Source: Variovorax sp. (GTDB lineage Bacteria; Pseudomonadota; Gammaproteobacteria; Burkholderiales; Burkholderiaceae_C). Taken from it: a DNA stretch of 5,449 bases. The notes beneath the pieces were generated by a model. That model was not told the DNA's origin, did not search any database, and saw only the letters and a program-made list of their open reading frames with translations. The DNA lies in contig JAQGLP010000182.1 of the NCBI GenBank assembly GCA_028292835.1, forward strand, positions 1 through 5,449, in the 5' to 3' direction. A program made the translations under genes and the position numbers. Below, piece after piece: positions 1 through 5,449 of the stretch (the first letter of the stretch is position 1; every line of letters begins with the position of its first letter).

Positions 1-1862
1 AGCAGCATTTCGAGCTTGCCGCGCTTGCGCTCCCAACCCATCCAGCGTTGTTCGGTCTCGCACCAAGTGCGCGGACGGTGCAGCAGCACGAAGCGCGGCG
101 CCTCGCCCTCGGGCACCGGGTAGCGCCCATTGAGCGACCCGATGTGCCCGGCCGCATCGGACAGCAGGGCGCCGTCGCCGGGCAGCGAGACCTGCGCGGC
201 GTCGCCCCAGTCGGTCAGCAGCGCGAACTGCGCGGCGTCCTCGCGGTTGGCCAGCCAGTGCAGCTCCAGCCGACGGGCCAGCGCCGCCGTGGCGGCGGGC
301 GAGGTCAGCAGCGCCGGAATGACCACCAGCACGCGGTGCGGCTCGGGAATGCCGTCCGCGAAGTCAAGGCGTGGCAGCGACTGCACGCGTGTCGACTCGG
401 CCAGCATGCGGTGAATCAGCGCCATCACGGCTTCCGACAGTGGCAGCAGCATCAGCGCCAGCGCCATCAGGGTCATCCACGTCATGCCGGTCGCCGGATC
501 GATCCAGCCCCGGCGATGCAGGGCCTGCACCGCCAACGCCAGCACGCCCGCCGTGCTGCCCCAGACGGCGAATAAATAGAGCGGCAAGCGCCATGCCATG
601 CGGTCCCGCCCGATCCTCGTGGACGCCGCGCCCTGTCCCTGTTCCAGGGCGCTCGGCTCGAGCACCGCTGCCAGCGCGGCCTGGCCCGCGCCGATCAGGT
701 AGTACCCGGCAGTGGCTTCGGCGCACCCGTCGGCAAGCCGGTCGGCATCGCCGTGGGGCGAGGCTGAGGTCGCCAGGGCCTGCCGCACGACCGCCTGGGC
801 AACCTCGCATTCGGAGCGGCCGCTGAGGCGCGCCACCCGCTCCATGGCGTGGGTGATGCGCTGGCGCGTGCTTTCGCTTTCGCGCCCGAAGCTCGGCAGT
901 CGGCGCAGCACGCGCAGCGAGCAACTCACGGGTTCGATCAGGTCGGCCCAATCGACCTGCCCGATCATGCGCAGCGTGGTGACGATGTTGCCGATGCTCA
1001 GGTTGGCTGCGGCCTCGCCGGCCTGCGCCTCGCCGATCAGGCCGGGCCCGTTGGGGCAGTGCCGCTCGGTCCAGCGGGCGAGTGCCGGGCCGGCCTCGTT
1101 GCGCTCGACCGGCAGCCGCAGCCACAGCTGCGTGAGGTAGCCGTCCTGCAGGCCACGGCTTTGCATGGCGCGGTAGAGCGCGTCCAGATCCGTCTCGGAC
1201 AGGGTCGCCGCCGCATCCCAGGCGGCGTGCGCCACCTCGCGCGCCACCTTGACGGCGGCGATGCTCTCGGCCACGCGCCGCAGGTTTTCCAGCAGAACCA
1301 CGCGCAGCGTGGTCGGCAGGGCCCAGAGTTCGCCGAGCGTGAGCTGGTCGACCTCCTGGTAGGCGTCGAGAAAGGCCATGAACAGCTCGGCGTTCAGCAC
1401 GCTGTCGGTGTGCGCCACGTAGGCCCAGGCGATGCCATAGACGCGCGGCAGCCCGGCCAGTGGCTGCGTCGCCAGCTTGGGCAGGCGCTGGTAGTAGCTG
1501 CGCGGCATGCCGACGCGGATCTGCTGGAGCTGCGCTTCGATCAGATGGAAATTGTCGAGCAGCCATTCGGCCGCCGGCGCCACGTAGTGCTCGCTTTGCG
1601 AAGTGAGCGCCAGATAGTCGAAGGCGCGCCGCAGCGATTCGAGGTTGGCGTCGACGCGCGGGAAAAAACGCGCCTGTGTGCCACCACGGCCCCCGGGCCC
1701 GGTCCCCTGCGCCCGCGCCAGGCTGCGGCCATGCTGCTCGAAGCGCTGGCGACCGAACAGCTCGGCGCGAATCGGCGCTTCAATCGGTTGGTGAGGGGAG
1801 TCGAATAGGCTTTGTGCGTAGTTGCTGAGCGAATCGAGACGGTCGAGGACTTCGGCGCCCAC
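1..1862 (-). CDS. ndvB: Cyclic beta-1,2-glucan synthase (NdvB/ChvB/Cgs family), N-terminal 620 residues, runs off left edge
   Basis: Inner-membrane enzyme that polymerises glucose from UDP-glucose into cyclic beta-1,2-glucans. Family members are usually about 2,700-2,900 residues with a GT84 synthase part and a C-terminal GH94-like part that controls chain length. Codons read without a stop from 1862 to the left edge give 620 residues. Family features seen: an N-terminal APIRAELFGRQRFEQHGRSL stretch; LLDNFHLIEAQL at 101-112; PRSYYQRLPKL and PLAGLPRVYGIAWAYVAHTD following; two membrane helices at about 426-448 and 461-483; then the start of the transferase region with VLVVIPALLTS (511-521), FALLTDWGDA (546-555) and MGWERKRGKLEML (608-620). 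The catalytic core, later helices and GH94 part lie outside. GTG at 1862 is chosen because an in-frame TAA sits one codon upstream and no ATG occurs in the first 100 codons. No clear Shine-Dalgarno is visible, so translation may be coupled to the small gene upstream. Family assignment is firm; the exact start is less so. Confidence 0.88.
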   Translation of the reverse strand, partial: MGAEVLDRLDSLSNYAQSLFDSPHQPIEAPIRAELFGRQRFEQHGRSLARAQGTGPGGRGGTQARFFPRVDANLESLRRAFDYLALTSQSEHYVAPAAEWLLDNFHLIEAQLQQIRVGMPRSYYQRLPKLATQPLAGLPRVYGIAWAYVAHTDSVLNAELFMAFLDAYQEVDQLTLGELWALPTTLRVVLLENLRRVAESIAAVKVAREVAHAAWDAAATLSETDLDALYRAMQSRGLQDGYLTQLWLRLPVERNEAGPALARWTERHCPNGPGLIGEAQAGEAAANLSIGNIVTTLRMIGQVDWADLIEPVSCSLRVLRRLPSFGRESESTRQRITHAMERVARLSGRSECEVAQAVVRQALATSASPHGDADRLADGCAEATAGYYLIGAGQAALAAVLEPSALEQGQGAASTRIGRDRMAWRLPLYLFAVWGSTAGVLALAVQALHRRGWIDPATGMTWMTLMALALMLLPLSEAVMALIHRMLAESTRVQSLPRLDFADGIPEPHRVLVVIPALLTSPAATAALARRLELHWLANREDAAQFALLTDWGDAAQVSLPGDGALLSDAAGHIGSLNGRYPVPEGEAPRFVLLHRPRTWCETEQRWMGWERKRGKLEML

Positions 1863-1865
1863 GCG

Positions 1866-2117
1866 TTATGCAACGCTGAGAAGAGCGATACCCGACACCG
1901 CCAGCGCCAGCGCCAGGAAGCCCATCGTCACGATGCGGCCGGCGGCCATGCCATGCATTTTCTGCAGTCCGCTGCGCAGTGCGAACAGCCCATCGTGCGC
2001 GTCGGCGCAGCGGCTCATGTGGTCGGCCAGCGCGACGATGTCGGTGTAGACGAACTCGGCGTGCGAATCGGTGGAGCCCACGCCGGGCGCAGAAACGAGA
2101 GGGAAGCGAAAAGACAT
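1866..2117 (-). CDS. Small protein with C-terminal transmembrane helix, function unknown
   Basis: I do not recognise this protein. It has 83 residues from ATG at 2117, or 86 from ATG at 2126; the frame stays open further up but would run into ppc. Residues 1-60 are mixed polar with no signal peptide, including HAEFVYTDIVALADHMSRC and a HDGLFALRSGLQKMHGM stretch. Residues about 62-82 (IVTMGFLALALAVSGIALLSV) form one strong hydrophobic helix ending at the stop, so the shape is that of a tail-anchored membrane protein. Part of the helix is encoded by three tandem 6-bp units. Upstream of 2117 only a weak GGATGA-like ribosome site is visible, which overlaps the alternative ATG. Its TAA is one codon from the GTG of the glucan synthase, in the same frame, which suggests one operon and translational coupling. 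A role alongside the glucan synthase in the membrane is inference only. A plausible real gene because of the well-formed helix and the tight spacing. Confidence 0.6.
   Translation of the reverse strand: MSFRFPLVSAPGVGSTDSHAEFVYTDIVALADHMSRCADAHDGLFALRSGLQKMHGMAAGRIVTMGFLALALAVSGIALLSVA
1899..1916. repeat. Three tandem copies of CGCCAG
   Basis: Three perfect head-to-tail hexamers on the plus strand. On the minus strand they encode Leu-Ala repeated three times inside the membrane helix of the small protein. A 6-bp unit keeps frame if copy number changes, so slippage would alter helix length by two residues. It may be no more than codon preference in a hydrophobic helix. Confidence 0.7.
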
Positions 2118-2180
2118 GGCAATCATCCGTGTGGCAGCCTTGGTCGACTGCGCGATTGCAGCGTCCAGGCTCGCTACAGG

Positions 2181-2195
2181 GTAACTCCTCGTTAC
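2181..2195. other. Inverted repeat GTAAC-N5-GTTAC in the gap between ppc and the small gene
   Basis: Perfect 5-bp arms (2181-2185 and 2191-2195) separated by five bases. On the minus strand the spacer reads GAGGA. It lies about 65-80 bases upstream of the small gene's start, where a promoter and operator for the small gene and glucan synthase would be expected. It could be an operator half-site pair, a weak hairpin, or chance; no protein is assigned. Confidence 0.3.
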
Positions 2196-2248
2196 GGCAG
2201 CGTGCGATGGCCGTGTCCGGTGTTCTTGTAGGAGCCAGCGCCCAATGG

Positions 2249-2266
2249 AAACAGGCCCAGGGCCTG
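2249..2266 (-). terminator. Short GC-rich hairpin with TTT after ppc, possible weak intrinsic terminator
   Basis: On the minus strand, beginning six bases past the ppc stop codon, CAGGCC-CTG-GGCCTG forms a 6-bp GC-rich stem with a three-base loop, followed by only TTT. The whole element is a 7-bp palindrome around one central base. The position is right for ending the ppc transcript. The short stem and T tract make it weak, so read-through into the small gene is possible. Confidence 0.45.
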
Positions 2267-2272
2267 ACCGCC

Positions 2273-5158
2273 TCAGCCGGTGTTGCGCAACCCGGCCGCG
2301 ATGCCGTTGATCGACATGTGAATTCCGCGTTGCAACCGCTCGTCGTGCTCTCCGGCACGGTAGCGCCGCATCAGTTCCACCTGCAGATGATGCAGCGGAT
2401 CGATGTAGGGAAACCGGTGCTGGACCGAGCGCTGCATCTCGGCGTTGTCCGCGAGCCTTTGCCCGGCGCCGGTGATCAGCGTGAGCGCCGCCGAGGTGCG
2501 GTGCCACTCGGCCTCGATCATGGAGAACACCTTGCGGCGCAGGCGCGCGTCGGCCACCAGTTCGGCGTAGCGCGACGCCAGCGCCAGGTCGCTCTTGGCG
2601 AGCACCATGTCCATGTTGGACAGGAGCGTGCGAAAAAAGGGCCAGCGTGCGTACATGCGCCGCAGCAGCTGCTCGCGGCGCTCGCGGTCGCCGCCGTCCT
2701 CGTCAGCCTTGCCGTTTCCCAGGAACTGCTCGACCGCAGAGCCGAAACCGTACCAGCCCGGCAACGTGAGGCGGCACTGGCCCCAGCTGAAGCTCCACGG
2801 CACCGCGCGCAGGTCCTCGATCCTGCGGCTCGGATTGCGCGAGGCCGGACGCGAACCGATGTTGAGCTCGGCGATCTCGCGGATCGGCGTGGCACTGAAG
2901 AAGTAATCGCCGAAGCCGGGCGTCTCGTACACCAGGTGGCGGTACGCGGCCATACTGGCGGCGGAGAGTTCCGCCGCCGCATCGAGGAAGGGCGCCGGCG
3001 CGTTTTTCGCTGGCGGCAGCAGGGTGGCCTCGAGCGTGGCCGCCACCAGCGTCTCGAGGTTGCGCCGCCCGATCCGGCGGTTGGCGTACTTGGAGGCGAT
3101 CACCTCGCCCTGCTCGGTCAGGCGGATCTGGCCGCGCACCGTGCCGGGCGGCTGCGCCAGGATGGCCTGGTAGCTCGGGCCGCCGCCGCGCCCGACCGTG
3201 CCGCCGCGGCCGTGGAACATGCGCAGCCGCACCGCCTCGCCGCGCGGCGAGGCGGCCCCCAGTTCGTCGAACAGTGCCGCCCGCGCCAGGCCCGCGCGGT
3301 ACAGCTCCCAGTTGCTGGTGAAGATCCCGCCGTCCTTGTTGCTGTCGCTGTAGCCCAGCATCACCTCCTGCAGCGCGCCCGAGCGCCGCACCATGGCGCC
3401 GATGCCGGGCAGCGCGTAGAACGCCCGCATGATGGGCGCGGCCTGGCGCAGGTCGTCGATGGTCTCGAACAGCGGCACCGTGATGAGGTCGCAGCGCGCG
3501 TCGCCGGGCGCGTCCGCGCTCCCCAGCGTGCCGCGCAGCAGGCCGACCTCCTTTTGCAGCAGCAGGGCTTCCAGCAGGTCGCTGACCGTCTCGGTGTGGC
3601 TGATGATGTACTGGCGGATCGCCGCGTCGCCGAAGCGCGCGCGCGCCGTGCGGGCCGCCGCGAAGATCGCGAGCTCGCCGGTGGCGAGCGCCGAGTAGTC
3701 GGCGTCGGGCACGCGCAGCGGCCGGGCATCGTCGAGCAGCCGGAGCAGCAGCGCCTGCCTGGCGTCCTCGTCGAGCGCGCTGTAGTCGGCCTCGACGCGC
3801 GCCTGCGCCAGCAGCTCGGCCACCACGGCCTCGTGCTTGTCGGAACTCTGGCGCAGGTCGACGGTGGCCAGGTGGAAGCCGAAGACCTCGACCGCGCGCA
3901 CCAGGGGCGCCAGGCGGGGCGCGACCAGTGCCGCCCCGTGCTCGGCGCACAAGGACTGTTCCAGGGTGCGCAGGTCGGCCAGGAACTCCCTGGCGTCGGG
4001 GTACGGGTCCTGCGGCGCGACCGCATGGCGCGCCGCCTCGCCGCCGGTCAGCTCGAGCAGCGTGGCGGCCAGCCGCGCGTAGATGCCGGTCAGGGCGCGC
4101 CGGTAGGGTTCGTCGCGCCGGTGTTCGCTGGTATCGGGCGAGCGCTCGGCCAGCGCCTGCATCGCGGGCGTGACCTCGACCAGCATGGCCGACAGCGACA
4201 GTTCGCCGCCCAGGTAGTGCACCTCGGTGAGGTAGTGGCGCAGCGCCACCTCGCACTGGCGGCGCAGCGCGTAGCCCAGCGTCTGCGCGCTCACGTTCGG
4301 GTTGCCGTCGCGGTCGCCGCCGATCCACTGGCCCATGCGCAGGAAGGGCGCGACGGCGGGCGCGACGCCGTCCGTGGCGAGCCCCCTTTCGAGGTCGGCA
4401 TAGACGGCAGGAATCTCCCGCAGGAAGGTGGCGTCGTAGTAGCTCAGCGCATTCTCGATCTCGTCGGCCACCGTGAGCGTGGAAAAGCGCAGCAGCCGGG
4501 TCTGCCACAGCTGCGTGACGCGGGTACGCATGCCGCGCTCGTTGTCGGCGAGCTCCAGCGGCGTCAGCGCATCGGGACGGCCGCTGAAATTCTGCTGGCG
4601 CTGCCGGAGATCGTCGCGCGCCGCCAGCAGCTGCGCGATGTCGCGCTCGGCGTCCAGGATGCTTTTTCGCTGGACCTCGGTCGGGTGCGCCGTAAGCACC
4701 GGCGAGACGCAACTGCCCGCCAGCATGCCGACCACCTGCTCGGCGCCGACGCCGGCCTCGCGCAGGCGCGCCAGCGCCGTCTCCAGGCCGCCGTCCTCGC
4801 GCAGGCCGGCGCGCTCGGCCTCGGTGTGGCGGCGGATCCGGTGGCGGTCCTCGGCCAGGTTGGCGAGGTGACTGAAGTAGGTGAAGGCGCGGATCACGCG
4901 CACCGTCTCGGCCGCGCTCAGGCCCTTGAGCAGCTTCTTGAGCGCGCGGTCGGCGGCGCGGTCCGCGTCGCGGCGAAACGCCACCGACAGGGAGCGGATC
5001 TGCTCGACCAGCGCGTAGCTGGCTTCCCCCTCCTGCTCGCGGATCACCTCGCCGAGAATGCGCCCGAGCAGGCGGATGTCGTCGATCAGCGGCTGGTCGG
5101 CATCGCTGTTGACGGCGTTGCCGCGCGCTGCGGCGGCCGGGCTTCGGGTGCTCTTCAC
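2273..5158 (-). CDS. ppc: Phosphoenolpyruvate carboxylase, complete
   Basis: Cytosolic anaplerotic enzyme that carboxylates phosphoenolpyruvate with bicarbonate to oxaloacetate, releasing phosphate and refilling the TCA cycle. The 961 residues cover the whole family fold (E. coli enzyme 883). Motifs in order: VLTAHPTE with catalytic His158 (E. coli His138); GGDRDGNP at 280-287; VDLRQSS around Arg436; LGYSDSNKDGG at 601-611 with Lys608 (E. coli Lys546); and the glycine-rich FHGRGGTVGRGGGPS at 648-662 with His649, Arg651 and Arg657. Residues that bind the inhibitor aspartate in E. coli are kept: Arg657, Lys855 (MVLAKSD), Arg915 and Asn959 in the C-terminal RNTG, so aspartate feedback is likely. 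GTG at 5158 is chosen because AGGAGG lies seven bases upstream; the frame stays open to an ATG at 5227, but those extra 23 residues overlap the promoter region and look non-conserved. Divergent from hemC. No frameshift or lost motif was seen. Confidence 0.97.
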   Translation of the reverse strand: MKSTRSPAAAARGNAVNSDADQPLIDDIRLLGRILGEVIREQEGEASYALVEQIRSLSVAFRRDADRAADRALKKLLKGLSAAETVRVIRAFTYFSHLANLAEDRHRIRRHTEAERAGLREDGGLETALARLREAGVGAEQVVGMLAGSCVSPVLTAHPTEVQRKSILDAERDIAQLLAARDDLRQRQQNFSGRPDALTPLELADNERGMRTRVTQLWQTRLLRFSTLTVADEIENALSYYDATFLREIPAVYADLERGLATDGVAPAVAPFLRMGQWIGGDRDGNPNVSAQTLGYALRRQCEVALRHYLTEVHYLGGELSLSAMLVEVTPAMQALAERSPDTSEHRRDEPYRRALTGIYARLAATLLELTGGEAARHAVAPQDPYPDAREFLADLRTLEQSLCAEHGAALVAPRLAPLVRAVEVFGFHLATVDLRQSSDKHEAVVAELLAQARVEADYSALDEDARQALLLRLLDDARPLRVPDADYSALATGELAIFAAARTARARFGDAAIRQYIISHTETVSDLLEALLLQKEVGLLRGTLGSADAPGDARCDLITVPLFETIDDLRQAAPIMRAFYALPGIGAMVRRSGALQEVMLGYSDSNKDGGIFTSNWELYRAGLARAALFDELGAASPRGEAVRLRMFHGRGGTVGRGGGPSYQAILAQPPGTVRGQIRLTEQGEVIASKYANRRIGRRNLETLVAATLEATLLPPAKNAPAPFLDAAAELSAASMAAYRHLVYETPGFGDYFFSATPIREIAELNIGSRPASRNPSRRIEDLRAVPWSFSWGQCRLTLPGWYGFGSAVEQFLGNGKADEDGGDRERREQLLRRMYARWPFFRTLLSNMDMVLAKSDLALASRYAELVADARLRRKVFSMIEAEWHRTSAALTLITGAGQRLADNAEMQRSVQHRFPYIDPLHHLQVELMRRYRAGEHDERLQRGIHMSINGIAAGLRNTG

Positions 5159-5163
5159 AGGGG

Positions 5164-5172
5164 CTCCTCCTC
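5164..5172 (-). promoter_or_regulatory. Strong Shine-Dalgarno for ppc
   Basis: The minus strand reads GAGGAGGAG here. The AGGAGG core ends seven bases before the GTG at 5158, an ideal spacing. This decides the GTG start over the in-frame ATGs further upstream. Confidence 0.8.
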
Positions 5173-5202
5173 GGGACGGCAGCGGGTTGCTGCGCCGCGG
5201 GG

Positions 5203-5212
5203 ATGCTAGCAT
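5203..5212. promoter_or_regulatory. Palindromic extended -10 candidate in the ppc-hemC divergent region
   Basis: ATGCTAGCAT is a perfect 10-bp palindrome, so both strands read TGCTAGCAT, which fits an extended -10 (TGn followed by a hexamer with four of six TATAAT matches). It sits about 32 bases from the hemC start and about 45 from the ppc start, suitable for both. No good -35 is visible at normal spacing on either strand; a TTGCTG at 5187-5192 is only 14 bases from the plus-strand hexamer. It is also the most AT-rich spot of the 85-bp gap. It may instead be a regulator site. Confidence 0.3.
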
Positions 5213-5243
5213 TCCGAGGCTGTCCACCTACCCGGAAACACCC

Positions 5244-5449
5244 TTGAGCAACATCGTGATCGCGACGCGCGAGAGCCGCCTCGCCCTGTGGCAGGCCGAG
5301 CACGTCAAGGCCCTGCTGGAGGCGCGCGGCCACGCCGTCGCGCTGCTGGGCATGACCACCCGCGGCGACCAGATCCTGGACCGCTCGCTCAGCAAGGTCG
5401 GCGGCAAGGGCCTCTTCGTGAAGGAGCTGGAAACGGCGCTCGAAGAGGG
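5244..5449 (+). CDS. hemC: Hydroxymethylbilane synthase (porphobilinogen deaminase), first 68 codons, runs off right edge
   Basis: Cytosolic enzyme that joins four porphobilinogen units into hydroxymethylbilane using a covalently bound dipyrromethane cofactor, in tetrapyrrole (haem, sirohaem) biosynthesis. The visible part matches the family N-terminus: IVIATRESRLALWQAEHV at residues 4-21, where the Arg and Ser contact the cofactor or substrate; LLGMTTRGDQILD at 34-46; and SKVGGKGLFVKELETAL at 50-66, the signature loop containing the conserved lysine. The full protein is usually about 310 residues, so about three quarters, including the cofactor-binding cysteine, lies outside. TTG at 5244 is chosen because the conserved sequence starts within three residues, GGAA lies six bases upstream, and no in-frame ATG or GTG occurs nearby. 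It faces away from ppc. hemD often follows hemC in related genomes, but that is outside the window. Confidence 0.94.
   Translation, partial: MSNIVIATRESRLALWQAEHVKALLEARGHAVALLGMTTRGDQILDRSLSKVGGKGLFVKELETALEE

Noticed and set aside
364..1566. A 400-codon open frame on the minus strand
   Set aside because: It is out of frame with the continuous glucan synthase reading, which carries the conserved motifs; the composition is Arg/Ala/Gly-rich with no domain.
849..1808. A 319-codon open frame on the plus strand
   Set aside because: Antisense to the glucan synthase; Gln/Arg/Val-rich shadow without recognisable features.
2221..2243. TTGTAGGAGCCAGCG on the plus strand, resembling the head of REP-type repeats of other proteobacteria
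   Set aside because: Only one copy is present and no matching inverted arm forms a stem beside it, so a repeat family cannot be supported from this window.
1866..2507. Extension of the small membrane protein frame to 213 residues
   Set aside because: The extra N-terminal part overlaps the 3' end of ppc in another frame, crosses the probable terminator and has shadow-like composition; starts at 2117 or 2126 fit better.
1979..5209. A 1,076-codon open frame on the plus strand, antisense to nearly all of ppc
   Set aside because: It lies opposite a complete, motif-perfect ppc, reads as Arg/Gln/Ala/Val-rich low-complexity protein with no family resemblance, and is expected when a high-GC gene lacks stop codons in the opposite strand.
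2703..5333. An 876-codon open frame on the minus strand overlapping ppc and the hemC start
   Set aside because: A frame-shifted shadow of ppc, extremely rich in Arg, Ala, Gly and Pro, and it also runs across the hemC coding region on the other strand.

Overview
The window is high-GC DNA (roughly 70% by eye) with the gene style of a betaproteobacterium, probably order Burkholderiales. The evidence is the divergent pairing of ppc (PEP carboxylase) with hemC, the HemC N-terminus, and a PEPC ending in the conserved ...LRNTG. I cannot name a genus from the sequence alone.

Layout, right to left, because most genes are on the minus strand. At the right edge the first 68 codons of hemC (hydroxymethylbilane synthase, tetrapyrrole biosynthesis) run rightwards from a TTG start at 5244. 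An 85-bp divergent promoter region follows (5159-5243), carrying a perfect 10-bp palindrome that could serve as an extended -10 for both directions. A complete ppc occupies 2273-5158 on the minus strand. It has a GTG start, a strong AGGAGG Shine-Dalgarno and 961 residues, with every catalytic motif and the aspartate-inhibitor residues present. A short GC-rich hairpin followed by TTT lies just after its stop. Next comes a non-coding gap of about 150 bp with one small inverted repeat. Then comes a small unrecognised gene (about 83 aa) with a C-terminal membrane helix. Its TAA is followed after one codon, in the same frame, by the GTG start of a very large gene that leaves the window on the left. 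That gene is a cyclic beta-1,2-glucan synthase homologue (NdvB/ChvB/Cgs family), of which the first 620 residues are visible.

Functionally, ppc replenishes oxaloacetate for the TCA cycle and hemC starts the committed porphyrin pathway; these are housekeeping genes placed back to back. The ndvB-like gene would make periplasmic or secreted cyclic glucans from UDP-glucose at the inner membrane. The small membrane protein is probably co-transcribed and translationally coupled with it. I see no mobile element, CRISPR array, tRNA or rRNA. The least explained items are the small tail-anchored protein and its same-frame junction with the glucan synthase. Nothing here amounts to a clearly new system.
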